Below are positions 17,063-27,079 of a stretch of 64,000 nucleotides of DNA, piece after piece. Made by a program: the position numbers and the translations under genes. Below the pieces are notes generated by a model. That model did not search any database and was not told the origin of the DNA. It was given only the letters and a program-made list of their open reading frames with translations. Each line of letters opens with the position of its first letter. The first letter of the stretch is position 1. The stretch is from the NCBI GenBank assembly GCA_903927185.1, contig CAIYLW010000085.1:62001-126000 (forward strand). Direction: 5' to 3'. This DNA comes from an uncultured Bacteroidota bacterium (GTDB lineage Bacteria; Bacteroidota; Bacteroidia; Chitinophagales; Chitinophagaceae).

Positions 17063-18440
17063 TTTTCATCTCATCAGGATTCCAAAGAATAGGTTTTTGA
17101 ATCTGAGCACTCAAATTACATGCAATGCTAGGAGCAGCTGCTCTTAATCCAAAAGAAGCATCTTCATGTATCATACTTCCAGTTTTAACTCCATTGAAAA
17201 ATACTATCATGTGATCTAAGCGATCATCATACCCTTCTGCAGTGCTGAAAACTTTTTCTTTAGCTAAATCATAACCACCATCAGTATCATTCCCATATTC
17301 TGACTGGTACCATTTTTTATATTCTTCTTTTTGTTTTTTTGAAAAACTATCGAAAGAATCATATCCTCCATATCCAGGAGCAGCTCTTCTTTTAAGCGTT
17401 CTTAAAGTGAAACCAGTTCCATTGCCTTCTATCACTCCATCTGTACCTATTAATTTTAGACCAAATGCACCCTTTCCCTCACCATCAGTTAAATTAATTC
17501 TAGTGCTTACATGAAACGAATTATGCTTATCCGATGCTTTATAATCCATGATAGCATTTATAATATCAAAAGAATCTCTTCCATCTTTCCACAATTTTAA
17601 ATTTGCAAAACTCATTATTTTACTAGGCCCTTTTGATTCTGTAATAGTATGAATCCCAGTTAATAAGTGAACAATCAAATCACCAGCAGCCCCTGTTCCA
17701 TAAGCTCCATAATTACGCCATCTAAAAAATCGTTTTGCATCAAAGGTAACTTTCGGAGTATTTCCTAAAAAAGTATCAAAATCAATTGTTTCAGGAGAAG
17801 CATCAGTAGGAATAGAGTATTGCCATGCTCCCCTTGCTTCAGTTCGATCACAATAAGACTCTACCATAGTTAGCTCACCAATAGTTCCAGCTGCAAGAAC
17901 TTTTTTAGCTTCTAATATTCCAGCCGCGCTTGCCATCTGACTACCAACTTGAAATACCTTCCCTGTCTTTTTTTGTGTATTAATTACATCCCAACCTTGT
18001 TCAATCTTTTGAACCATTGGTTTTTCACAGTAAACATGCTTACCTGCATTCATTGCATCAATCGCAATTTTTTGATGCCAATGATCCGGTGTACAAATTA
18101 AGACTGCGTCTATTTCTTTCTTAGCTAATAACTCTCTATAATCTCTTGTCGTAAATAAATGGTTTCCCCATTTTTCTTTTGCCCTATCTAATCGTCCACT
18201 ATATAAATCGCAAACTGCAACTAACTCTACTCCGGGAATCTTTAAGGCAGTATCGGTATCAAAATGGCCAATAATACCTGAGCCAATTAAACCAATTTTA
18301 ATAGAATCATTTGCACTTACTTTAATGCTTGATATTAAAGAATATTTTGTTGAACTGGAAGCAATTGAATTAGACCCCATTGCAAGCAGTGCCATGGAAC
18401 CACTAATGTTTCTAAGAAATTTTCTTCTATCATTATTCAT
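17055..18440 (-). CDS. Gfo/Idh/MocA-family oxidoreductase, exported
   Basis: 461 residues. The N-terminus (MNNDRRKFLRNISGSMALLAMG) looks like a twin-arginine-type signal, as in many periplasmic members of this family. The Rossmann motif IGLIGSGIIGHFD and the conserved CEKPM are present, together with DHWHQKIAID. These enzymes use NAD(P) to oxidise or epimerise sugars; the substrate is unknown. It is located downstream of the glutaminase-family gene on the same strand but is separated by about 110 bases, so it may have its own promoter. Related catabolic genes (ThuA, DUF1080 and PIG-L types) occur elsewhere in the window. Confidence 0.88.
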   Translation of the reverse strand: MNNDRRKFLRNISGSMALLAMGSNSIASSSTKYSLISSIKVSANDSIKIGLIGSGIIGHFDTDTALKIPGVELVAVCDLYSGRLDRAKEKWGNHLFTTRDYRELLAKKEIDAVLICTPDHWHQKIAIDAMNAGKHVYCEKPMVQKIEQGWDVINTQKKTGKVFQVGSQMASAAGILEAKKVLAAGTIGELTMVESYCDRTEARGAWQYSIPTDASPETIDFDTFLGNTPKVTFDAKRFFRWRNYGAYGTGAAGDLIVHLLTGIHTITESKGPSKIMSFANLKLWKDGRDSFDIINAIMDYKASDKHNSFHVSTRINLTDGEGKGAFGLKLIGTDGVIEGNGTGFTLRTLKRRAAPGYGGYDSFDSFSKKQKEEYKKWYQSEYGNDTDGGYDLAKEKVFSTAEGYDDRLDHMIVFFNGVKTGSMIHEDASFGLRAAAPSIACNLSAQIQKPILWNPDEMKIM

Positions 18441-18549
18441 GTAAAAATTTTTAGTAGTATTTAATTATTAGTATATCTAAGATACTAATTTTAAAAATAG
18501 TTTATTCTTTATTAGTCTGTATTGTTTTAAGAATATTAGCGGCTTCAAT

Positions 18550-20586
18550 TTATTTTTTCCACTTATTTTCTAAAACTTTTATGAAATAACCTCCTACCAC
18601 ACTTCTTGCTTGAAATCCAATTTGTTTACCATTTGTGGTTTCATGCCAATCACTTAATGGAACTCTTGTTGGAGTTGCTGTACTAAAATGATACACTGGA
18701 TGAATTAAGGCTTCGAAATCAGCTCTTGAATTAGCTAATGTTGCAGTCCATGTTATCCAATCAGATTTGGTATATGTTTTACGACTATCCAATGGCAAAC
18801 CAAATGCATTTTGCTTGGTTAAATAATAAGCAATTTCGGTATCGTATACTTTTTGAGGGAAGATATGAAAGCCCAATACCTTATCCCATACCATATTGTA
18901 TTTCTGACTCCAGGTATTTTTGTCGTTATAAGTAAGTCCATAATGATCTCCAGCTCCTGCCAATGTTTGCCATTTTGATACCATCTCATTGGCGATTAAA
19001 CGGTACTTATTTGCCAAATCAGTTTTGCCTAATTTACTTGCCATCATTGCATAACAACGGATACCAATAATGGCTTTGATTGCTAAATTGGCATTACGTG
19101 CTAAATGACCAGCAAAATCATCCGTGCATAATTGATTAGCTGGATCCAGTCCTTCCTTTTCTAAAAAATGCACCCATTGAGTAAGCGTTGCCCAATGCTT
19201 ATTTGCATAATCTGCATTTCCATCTGCTTTAACTATTGCTCCGGTTAAAATAATCATATTGCCCGATTCTTCAACTGGCATTCCTTCTGGATAGGTTTGT
19301 CCATTTGCAATTGGATACGTTCCTAGATCATGGGCCGCATAAGGCCGATCATACAGTCCGCTTTTTTCACTAAAATAAAATATGCCATTTAGCATTCCTT
19401 TCATCAATGCAGGATTGTATGCTAAGAATAATGGTGCTGATGGATAAGTTACATCCACAGTGTTAATACTTCCATTACTATAATTTTCTTTAGATAAGAA
19501 TAATAGATCCCCATTTTGTGTACTCTTTACCAGATTATGAGCAGCAATTGATTGTCTGTAAGCGGTTATACAAAGTTGCGCATACTCAGCGCCGCCAGCT
19601 TTAAAAGCATCATCATAAATACGCTGATTGAATTCTTTACATTTTGCTAGCACGTTTGAATATTCATTTTCTGCTTTCTGCAACATTTTTTCCATAGTCA
19701 TAGTTGGATCTAATTTCCACCATGGTTTTAGATTTTCTTTGAAATATTGAATCGCAAATAATTCATCATAGCCCACCAATAATAAATGATCTTGTTCTTT
19801 TGGAGAAATAGTCTCCTCTTTAAATAGGGTATTTAAAAATAGTTTTTTGCCATTTACATTTGAAGCTAATGAGGTAACGGCCACAGTAGGTTTAATGAAT
19901 TTTTTTACAGCATCGATTATGTTTAAAATCGATTGAGCTGTTTTGCTTGCATTTGCCGCGATATAAGCATATCCCCAATCTATTCTTAAATCATCACCAG
20001 TTTTTTTCAATAAAGGCTGCTCTACGGTTCCAACTTTTAAAATACTCAATTGATTTGCACTAAAGATTTGTGCCTTCATTTCTTGATCTCCAGTATTAGA
20101 AGCTAACTGAGAAGATAATCCAACAAATAATTGTACCTGATGAGTTTTATTATCAATCGACTTTGTTTTCATATTAATATAAGAAACCGGCCGAGACATG
20201 ATTGATAAATCTGTAATAATTAAAGGAGAAGTAAAACTCACATTCAATTGAATGCCGCCACAAGAAAATGTATAAAGCGTTTGTGTAGCATTCATATCTA
20301 ATGCCACCTGTTGTGCAGGTTCAATAGACAGATTCTTTAAAGTATCTTCATTACCTAAGAAGCGAAACACTTTCCCATCCACTTTAATGAGTCCGAGCAT
20401 TGAATTTGGTGCACCCGTCCAATGCTTGGTAGTTGATTCATTTAATAAATCTGAAAAGGACCAAATACTAAAATATGGGTTATGTGTTATTAACGGATAG
20501 GCAGGTGCTTTACTTACTTGCGCAATTCCATTAGGTGCATTCAATAATATTAAAGCTGTCAAACACAGCAAGGCAATCTTTTTCAT
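18550..20586 (-). CDS. Glutaminase-A-family protein (DUF4964/5127/4965/1793 type), secreted
   Basis: 678 residues with a Sec signal peptide (ending in APNGIAQ). The start of the mature part, AYPLITHNPYFSIWSFSDLLNE followed by TKHWTGAPNSMLGLIKVDG, is the N-terminal domain of the family named after fungal glutaminase A. The later segments TVDVTYPSAPLFLAYNP, GTYPIANGQTYPEGMPVEESGNM and the alpha-helical C-terminal region match the following domains. The bacterial members are little characterised and may act on glycosides or amides. It follows the SusC/SusD operon but is separated from it by a terminator at about 20660. Confidence 0.8.
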   Translation of the reverse strand: MKKIALLCLTALILLNAPNGIAQVSKAPAYPLITHNPYFSIWSFSDLLNESTTKHWTGAPNSMLGLIKVDGKVFRFLGNEDTLKNLSIEPAQQVALDMNATQTLYTFSCGGIQLNVSFTSPLIITDLSIMSRPVSYINMKTKSIDNKTHQVQLFVGLSSQLASNTGDQEMKAQIFSANQLSILKVGTVEQPLLKKTGDDLRIDWGYAYIAANASKTAQSILNIIDAVKKFIKPTVAVTSLASNVNGKKLFLNTLFKEETISPKEQDHLLLVGYDELFAIQYFKENLKPWWKLDPTMTMEKMLQKAENEYSNVLAKCKEFNQRIYDDAFKAGGAEYAQLCITAYRQSIAAHNLVKSTQNGDLLFLSKENYSNGSINTVDVTYPSAPLFLAYNPALMKGMLNGIFYFSEKSGLYDRPYAAHDLGTYPIANGQTYPEGMPVEESGNMIILTGAIVKADGNADYANKHWATLTQWVHFLEKEGLDPANQLCTDDFAGHLARNANLAIKAIIGIRCYAMMASKLGKTDLANKYRLIANEMVSKWQTLAGAGDHYGLTYNDKNTWSQKYNMVWDKVLGFHIFPQKVYDTEIAYYLTKQNAFGLPLDSRKTYTKSDWITWTATLANSRADFEALIHPVYHFSTATPTRVPLSDWHETTNGKQIGFQARSVVGGYFIKVLENKWKK

Positions 20587-20646
20587 ATGTAGTTATATAT
20601 AGAATTAAGTTATCGGATTTTTCTTAAACCATTAAAAAAAATAAAA

Positions 20647-20679
20647 AAACCAACTAAAGTTTTAAGCCTTAGTTGGTTT
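20647..20679 (-). terminator. Terminator of the SusC/SusD operon
   Basis: An 11-base perfect stem (AAACCAACTAA with TTAGTTGGTTT) with an 11-base loop. Read on the minus strand it is followed by a run of T residues. It lies 26 bases after the SusD stop codon. Confidence 0.85.
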
Positions 20680-20704
20680 GGTATAAGTAAATAAATTCTA
20701 CTAA

Positions 20705-22054
20705 TTAATATCCTGCGTTTTGAGTAAGATTTGGATTTGCGCGTATTTCCCTTTGAGGAATTGGATAAATCAGTTTTGGAGAATTCCAAGGTAACAATGC
20801 AACATTACCTTGATTTCTTTTAATATCATGTAAAGCTGCTCCTTCAAAAGCAAGTTCCAGTTTACGCTCTTTTAAAATAGATGCAAGTGTAAGCTCTAGG
20901 GATGTTAATGGAGTAAGACTAGCCCTTGTTCTAATAACATTTATATCATTCAAGGGTGAATCACCAGTAGTAGTTCCAGCCTTAAAATTAGCTTCTGCTC
21001 TGATTAAATATAATTCAGCCAAACGGATTATATGAACGTTACCATATAAGTAATCGAACTTGCCAGTAAATACTGAACCGCCTGACGAATAGAAAAGGTT
21101 CAATCTAGAATCACCTGTTTCATATAAATCAATATGGGATGGATCAATTTGTATATCACCCCTGCTATTTGCAGAGAAGAAAGTTTGGAAACTATTATTC
21201 CCCGAACTTGAAGTTACCTGCATGGCAAAAATATCTTCCGTAGTATTAGCAGATACATTATAAGGGAAGGCATCCGAATAAACAGCCTTTAAACTAAACC
21301 CATTTGCTAGACCATTACTTATAGCATTGTTGGCAGCTGATGCCGCATTCGGATAATCTCCTTTTTGTAAATATACTCTTGCCAATAACGCTTCTGCGCT
21401 TACTTTACTTGCATAAAAACCATTTGTTATCGGAAGTTTTGCTTCAGCATCAGTTAAGTCTTTTAATATTTGCGCATAAACATCTGCAACTTTAGCTCTC
21501 TTAACCTGACTCTCTGCTGTAATACTTGAAGTTGGTTTGAGTATTATTGGCACACCATCGTTTGCTGCGGGGTCGCCATCGTTCCAACTTTTAGCATATA
21601 ATCTTACTAAATCAAATAAAGTAGCGGCGCGAATAAATTTTGCCTCACCTTCTACTTTGTTAACCTTAGCAGCATCTACTACACTTAGTGCAGATAATAC
21701 ATTATTAACATCATTAATAGCTGTATATCCCGACAACCAAGTATTTGCTACAAATGAATTATCAACTGGAATTGCTTTGTTATTGATTTGAGTAAATTGT
21801 TGATAGGTACCACTCCAGTTTAATTCTCCGGAATTGGCAAGCAATTCTGATGCAACAAATGGATATCCTCCATAAAAATACGCTGATCCAAGATCTGCAT
21901 AAGCACCAGTTAAAGCCACTAATACATCACTACTGGTGTTTAAGGCTGAGTTTTGATCAATACTTTGAGTAGGTTTGGTATCAAGGTTTTTATTACAACT
22001 GATGGTAACCAAAATACCCACAGTGAATAACAGTTTATAAAAATTAAGTTTCAT
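20705..22054 (-). CDS. SusD/RagB-family nutrient-binding lipoprotein
   Basis: 449 residues with a lipoprotein signal (GILVTISC). SusD proteins cap the SusC transporter and deliver ligands. The typical N-terminal text is present (LDTKPTQSIDQNSALNTSSDVLVALTGAYADL), as are the central tetratricopeptide-like helices (AEALLARVYLQKGDYPNAASAANNAI) and the C-terminal LAELYLIRAEANFKAG and KERKLELAFEGAALHDIKRN motifs. It lies 28 bases downstream of the SusC gene and shares its terminator. The ligand is not predictable, as no glycoside hydrolase is in the operon. Confidence 0.95.
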   Translation of the reverse strand: MKLNFYKLLFTVGILVTISCNKNLDTKPTQSIDQNSALNTSSDVLVALTGAYADLGSAYFYGGYPFVASELLANSGELNWSGTYQQFTQINNKAIPVDNSFVANTWLSGYTAINDVNNVLSALSVVDAAKVNKVEGEAKFIRAATLFDLVRLYAKSWNDGDPAANDGVPIILKPTSSITAESQVKRAKVADVYAQILKDLTDAEAKLPITNGFYASKVSAEALLARVYLQKGDYPNAASAANNAISNGLANGFSLKAVYSDAFPYNVSANTTEDIFAMQVTSSSGNNSFQTFFSANSRGDIQIDPSHIDLYETGDSRLNLFYSSGGSVFTGKFDYLYGNVHIIRLAELYLIRAEANFKAGTTTGDSPLNDINVIRTRASLTPLTSLELTLASILKERKLELAFEGAALHDIKRNQGNVALLPWNSPKLIYPIPQREIRANPNLTQNAGY

Positions 22055-22082
22055 ACTGAATAATTAAATGGATGAATAAAGG

Positions 22083-25000
22083 TTACAGACCGATGTTAAA
22101 ACCGAATACAATTGTTCTTAACTGTGGAGTAGAATAAAAATCTACACCTTGGTTAATATTCGAGGCCTGGTAATCAGCATTTACTTCTGGATCCCATCCT
22201 TTGTATTTAGTAATAGTGAATAAATTCTGAGCCCTTACATATAATCTGAAACGATCGATTTTTAATTTCTTTAAAATTGCAGCAGGAAGATTATAACCCA
22301 ACGTAACTGCCTTTACACGCAAATAAGAACCTTTAGAAATAAATCTGCTGGAAGGGTTTGTTCCATTTGAATAAAATAACCTTGCTTCTGGAACCATTGT
22401 TATATCACCTGGTTTTTTCCAAGCAGCTAGTTGGTCAAGGGTTTGATTATCAAAACCATTACTACCACTGGCAGACATATATTGACCACCACCATTATAA
22501 ATATCATTACCCGCAACTCCTTGAAGTAAAATATCCAAGTCAATGCCTTTATAATTAAAAGAGTTACCAAATCCATAAATAAATTTTGGATTAGGATCGC
22601 CGATTTTAACATCCTGTGCAGCATTATAGTCATTGGTGGTTGTGTGATCAATTGAACCGTCAGCATTTTTTGTATTTTTAAAATACAAAGCATCCCCATT
22701 TTTAGGATCAGCACCTGCAAATTCTCTTGCATAAAACACACCTAATGGCTCTCCTTCTTTTGCTTTATTTACACTATTTCCCAAAACCTGTCCATCAAGA
22801 AATATGATGCGGTTTTTATTAGCACTGAAATTAATATTCGTTGTCCATGTAAACTGTTTAGTTCTCACATTCACAGTATTCAGTGTAATCTCTATACCTG
22901 AGTTTTTAAGCTTACCTACGTTCTGTGTTTGAATTGAAAATCCACTAGTTCCAGGAACTTCTTTATTCAATAATAAGTCGCTTGTCTGTTTATCATAATA
23001 ATCTACTTCCACAGTAATTCGATTATTAAACAAGCCTGCTTCTATACCAAAATCTGAACCATAAGTAGTCTCCCATTTCAAATTAGGATTTGCAAGCTGT
23101 GTTGGATGCTGACCTGCTTGTCCACCATATGCAGCATTCCCTGAGAATAATCCTCTGGCAGAAAAATCTCCGATTCTATCATTACCATTACCCGCATAAC
23201 CTGCTTTTATTTTAAGGGTTTTTAACCAACTTATATTTTGCAGAAATGACTCTTCAGTTAAGATCCAAGCACCAGAGGCACCAAAGAAAGACCCATATTT
23301 ATGATTGCCACCAAAGCGTGATGATCCATCAATACGTCCGGTAAGGTTTAAGAGATATTTATTATTGTACTTATACCCTATCCTTGAAAAATAAGATAAT
23401 AAAGTACTTGAAGTAGAAGAAGAACTTGCATCTGTTTTAGAAGCAGCATTAATTAACTTTTGATAAGAATCACTGGGGAACTGTTGTCCTGAAGCATTAC
23501 TTAAATCATATTGTCTGCTAGTATAACTTGTTCCCAATAATACATCTAAATCGTGTTTAACAGCGAATGTTTTTTTATAGTTGAAATAATTATTAGTTGT
23601 AAGATTTAAAACCTGTGTAGTAGCATAAAAGCCACTTCCATTAGGTACTCCAGAATTACGAGAAGTAAGTTTACCATCATATGCTTCTTCAACTTGGTTT
23701 AATTGGTCAAGACCAAATTCTGATCTGAAGTAAAGGTCTTTTGATAAAGTGATTTTTGCATAAGTATTTCCAAAAGTTCTATTAACATTGGTTTTGTAAC
23801 TCGCATCTTTTACACTCAACATCGGATTATAGTAAAGGGGGAAGTTCGTATTTGGATTTCCAGTTGCCGGATCCAATGCACCACTTATTAAACCAGTTCG
23901 TGGATCTATCACAGGAGTAATAGGCGACAAGGCTATGATTTGCAAAGGAGTTGAAAAGGCATCATCGTTTGCAATACGAAAATTATTTGTCTTAGAGAAA
24001 CTTACATTCATCCCTATGTTTAACCAATCTTTCATTTGATGATCGATATTAATCCTCGTTGAATATCTTTTAAAATTATTCTTTACAATAATCCCTTTTT
24101 GATCAAGGTATTGACCTGATATAAAGAATCTAGTCTTCTCATTACCTCCTGATAAATTCATATCATATTGTGAAATAGGGGCTTTCTGAAATGCCTGATC
24201 CTGCCAGTTAGTATTAATTTTTGCAGTTTGCCAATCATTAGTTCCACCTGATAAACGAGTAAAACTTTTATTAACATAAGCTGTATAATCAGACTGGGCA
24301 GAGCTCAGAGTTGGATAATATCCTGCCAAAAAATCTTGATTAGCCGCACCCGCAGCAGCCTGTGTAAAATAGTCGACAAACTGTTTTGAATTTAAAAATT
24401 CTCTCTTACCCGTTGGATCTTGTAGTCCTGTAAAATAATTGAAATCAACTTTTGAAGTTCCTGCTTTTCCTTTTTTGGTTGTAATCAACACAACACCATT
24501 AGATGCACTTGCTCCATAAATGGCAGTTGAAGAAGCATCTTTAAGGATCTGAATATTTTCGATATCATTCATATTGATATCAGCTAAAGGATTTGTTTGT
24601 GCTCCATTACTAGAAAGATCATCAGTAGTAATTGGAATACCATCTACTACATATAAAGGTTCATTACCTGCAGTAACCGAAGAAGCTCCGCGAATTTTGA
24701 TATTAATACCTTGTCCTAGTTTGCCACTTTGTTGACTAACAGAAACCCCTGCAGCGCGGCCTTGTAGGGAGGATTCAAAACTTGTTGCGGGTGTGTTGGA
24801 AATTTCTTTTGCTCCAACAGACGACACAGAACCTGTTACATCTTTCTTAAGTTTAGTACCATAACCCACAACAACTACTTCCGATAAATTGGAAATACTA
24901 GTTTTCATCACAATCATGAGGGGTTTACCAGTTAACATTACAACCTGTTCTTCAGCACCAACATAGCTAACTCGCAATGATTTTACAGAAGAACTGATTT

Positions 25001-25184
25001 TAATTGTAAATGTTCCATCATTGCCAGAAATCGAAGTGGCTTTGTTACCGGTAGCTTTAATCACAGCACCTATTAACACTGTGCCAGAAGCATCAGTAAT
25101 TTTACCTGTCACAGACAGGTCCTGCGCATAAAGCATGGCAGATCCCATGCAAAAGCACAGGATGAAGATTAAAATCTTTCTCAT
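22083..25184 (-). CDS. SusC/RagA-family TonB-dependent transporter
   Basis: 1033 residues with a signal peptide (ending in GSAMLYAQ). A carboxypeptidase-like beta-sandwich domain comes first (LSVTGKITDASGTVLIGAVI), followed by the SusC TonB-box region (EVVVVGYGTKLKKDVTGSVSSV), the plug (LYVVDGIPITT and ILKDASSTAIYGASASNGVVLITTKKGK) and the 22-stranded barrel ending in TIVFGFNIGL. It imports large ligands across the outer membrane in a TonB-dependent way. The operon partner SusD follows. A promoter box lies 35 bases upstream of the start. Neighbouring peptidases and amidase point to peptides or amides rather than glycans, but that is inferred. Confidence 0.96.
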   Translation of the reverse strand: MRKILIFILCFCMGSAMLYAQDLSVTGKITDASGTVLIGAVIKATGNKATSISGNDGTFTIKISSSVKSLRVSYVGAEEQVVMLTGKPLMIVMKTSISNLSEVVVVGYGTKLKKDVTGSVSSVGAKEISNTPATSFESSLQGRAAGVSVSQQSGKLGQGINIKIRGASSVTAGNEPLYVVDGIPITTDDLSSNGAQTNPLADINMNDIENIQILKDASSTAIYGASASNGVVLITTKKGKAGTSKVDFNYFTGLQDPTGKREFLNSKQFVDYFTQAAAGAANQDFLAGYYPTLSSAQSDYTAYVNKSFTRLSGGTNDWQTAKINTNWQDQAFQKAPISQYDMNLSGGNEKTRFFISGQYLDQKGIIVKNNFKRYSTRINIDHQMKDWLNIGMNVSFSKTNNFRIANDDAFSTPLQIIALSPITPVIDPRTGLISGALDPATGNPNTNFPLYYNPMLSVKDASYKTNVNRTFGNTYAKITLSKDLYFRSEFGLDQLNQVEEAYDGKLTSRNSGVPNGSGFYATTQVLNLTTNNYFNYKKTFAVKHDLDVLLGTSYTSRQYDLSNASGQQFPSDSYQKLINAASKTDASSSSTSSTLLSYFSRIGYKYNNKYLLNLTGRIDGSSRFGGNHKYGSFFGASGAWILTEESFLQNISWLKTLKIKAGYAGNGNDRIGDFSARGLFSGNAAYGGQAGQHPTQLANPNLKWETTYGSDFGIEAGLFNNRITVEVDYYDKQTSDLLLNKEVPGTSGFSIQTQNVGKLKNSGIEITLNTVNVRTKQFTWTTNINFSANKNRIIFLDGQVLGNSVNKAKEGEPLGVFYAREFAGADPKNGDALYFKNTKNADGSIDHTTTNDYNAAQDVKIGDPNPKFIYGFGNSFNYKGIDLDILLQGVAGNDIYNGGGQYMSASGSNGFDNQTLDQLAAWKKPGDITMVPEARLFYSNGTNPSSRFISKGSYLRVKAVTLGYNLPAAILKKLKIDRFRLYVRAQNLFTITKYKGWDPEVNADYQASNINQGVDFYSTPQLRTIVFGFNIGL

Positions 25185-25218
25185 AGTTAGTTTTGGTTTA
25201 TTTACGAAAGGATAATAT

Positions 25219-25247
25219 CAAACCTAAATAAAAACCATTATAACAAA
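25219..25247 (-). promoter_or_regulatory. Bacteroidota-type promoter of the SusC/SusD operon
   Basis: On the minus strand, TTTG (25247-25244) is followed after 17 bases by TAGGTTTG (25226-25219), matching the -33 TTTG and -7 TAnnTTTG elements of the primary sigma factor of Bacteroidota. The start codon is at 25184. Confidence 0.6.
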
Positions 25248-25415
25248 CTAATGTTCACTTATTTTCGAGAATGATGAATTTATTATACCAATTGATTCAA
25301 ATTAGATAGAAAATATAATTCGTTATCTATTTTTTTGTTTAACAAAAAGTCTTGTTATATATTTTTTGTTAAACAGAATATAGATTTACTAGGCCTCTCC
25401 AAATGATATATTTTT

Positions 25416-27035
25416 TTATATTGGATAAAGTGTAGTTAAAAATTTAGGAGCCTTACGCTTATTTGTTGCCTGTTCATATGCATAAGCAAATGAAATAATG
25501 GTTGCTTCTTGATAGGCACTGGCAACAAAAGATAATCCAACTGATAATCCGTTAATATCACCCATTGGCACAGTAATATGCGGATAACCTGCCATGGCTG
25601 CCGGTGGACAAAAATAAAACCCTGAATCGGAATCTCCATTTATCAAATCTATAGGAGTAGCAGGTCCGATGCTGGTTCCTACTATTGAATCTAATTTATT
25701 TTGTTGAAGTATTGAATCGATTATTTTTCTACTAGTCAGTGTTTTTTGCAAAGCGTCTGTATATTCTTTACCATTTAAATCAGATTTAGCCTGGCTACTT
25801 TCTATGGTTTCTTGTTTAAAGAAAGGCATGGCTGAAGCTTCTTCTTTTTTATTAAATACAATTAGATCTGCCATTGTTTTTATTGGTGCATTTTCAGCAG
25901 CAAGATATTTATTAAGTCCGTCTTTAAACTCAAACTGCAATATGGTAAACTCTGCACCTCCAAGCGAATTAGTTTCTTTGAGTAAATCAATTTCTATAAT
26001 CGTAGCTCCTTGTTTTTTTAATTCCTCAATGGCTTGCTGATACAAGGCAACTACTCCTTCGTGTCTGCCTTTTAAGAAAGACTTTTCAATGCCAATACGT
26101 TTTCCTTTCAATGCATTTTTATCCAGGAATTTTGTGTAGTCTTTTTCTGATTTCCCTTTGCTTTCAAGAGTTACTGCATCAGCTGCATCAACACCTGCAA
26201 GTGCTCCTAATAAAATAGCTGCATCTTTTACAGACCTTGCCATTGGCCCTGCTGTATCTTGTGTTTTTGAAATTGGAATAATACCGTTACGGCTTAACAA
26301 CCCAACTGTTGGCTTAATACCCACTAAACCACAATTAGAGGAAGGCGCAATTACAGAGCCATCAGTTTCTGTTCCGATTGCAACAGCACAAAGATTGGCA
26401 GCAACTGCAGAACCAGAGCCAGAGCTAGATCCAGAAGGTGAACGATCGAGATAATAGGGATTCTTTGTTTGTCCACCTCGGCTACTCCATCCACTACTTG
26501 ATCTGCTTGAACGGAAGTTTGCCCATTCACTTAAATTAGTTTTACCCAAGATCACTGCACCCGATTCGCGAAGCTGCTTGATGATAAATGCATCAGATTT
26601 AGCTCTATTTCCAACCAGCGCCAAAGAACCTGCTGTGGTCATCATCTTGTCGCCTGTGTTAATATTGTCTTTTATTAAAACAGGGATTCCATGTAATGGA
26701 CCGCGAATTTTGCCTTCTTTTCTTTCTTTATCCATTGCTTCTGCAATGCTGATAGCGTCTGGATTCAGTTCAATTACTGCATGTAATGCCGGGCCTTTTT
26801 TATCTATTTGATCAATTCTGTTTAGATACAATTGTGTAATAGCTTTTGAAGAAAGAGAACCTTCCTGCATTTTTTTCTGTAACTGATCGATACTGATTTC
26901 ATTCAGCTCAAAATTATCTGTAAATGTGTTTGTAGCCGACGTTGTTTTCACAGAATCATTACATGCAACAACTCCAACACCCGTTAAAGTAACACCTGCA
27001 AGGGAACTATTTTTGAGAAAATTTCTTCTGTTCAT
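25416..27035 (-). CDS. Amidase signature family protein, exported
   Basis: 539 residues with an N-terminal RRNFLKNSSLAGVTLTGVGVVAC segment that combines a twin-arginine-like start with a lipobox-type cysteine. The amidase signature is complete: catalytic Lys122 in PVLIKDN, cis-serine near residue 203 in SPSGSSSGSGSA, and nucleophile Ser227 in GTETDGSV. It hydrolyses an amide bond of unknown substrate. Its position, together with a S9 peptidase 44 bases upstream on the same strand, suggests these two form an operon for periplasmic peptide or amide breakdown. Confidence 0.9.
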   Translation of the reverse strand: MNRRNFLKNSSLAGVTLTGVGVVACNDSVKTTSATNTFTDNFELNEISIDQLQKKMQEGSLSSKAITQLYLNRIDQIDKKGPALHAVIELNPDAISIAEAMDKERKEGKIRGPLHGIPVLIKDNINTGDKMMTTAGSLALVGNRAKSDAFIIKQLRESGAVILGKTNLSEWANFRSSRSSSGWSSRGGQTKNPYYLDRSPSGSSSGSGSAVAANLCAVAIGTETDGSVIAPSSNCGLVGIKPTVGLLSRNGIIPISKTQDTAGPMARSVKDAAILLGALAGVDAADAVTLESKGKSEKDYTKFLDKNALKGKRIGIEKSFLKGRHEGVVALYQQAIEELKKQGATIIEIDLLKETNSLGGAEFTILQFEFKDGLNKYLAAENAPIKTMADLIVFNKKEEASAMPFFKQETIESSQAKSDLNGKEYTDALQKTLTSRKIIDSILQQNKLDSIVGTSIGPATPIDLINGDSDSGFYFCPPAAMAGYPHITVPMGDINGLSVGLSFVASAYQEATIISFAYAYEQATNKRKAPKFLTTLYPI

Positions 27036-27079
27036 TTTATTATTTTAGATCCATTGAAAAATGAGAACGTAATTCTTTT

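Noticed and set aside
26158-26811. Plus-strand frames of 77-98 codons inside the amidase gene
   Set aside because: They are complementary-strand shadows of a well-conserved enzyme.
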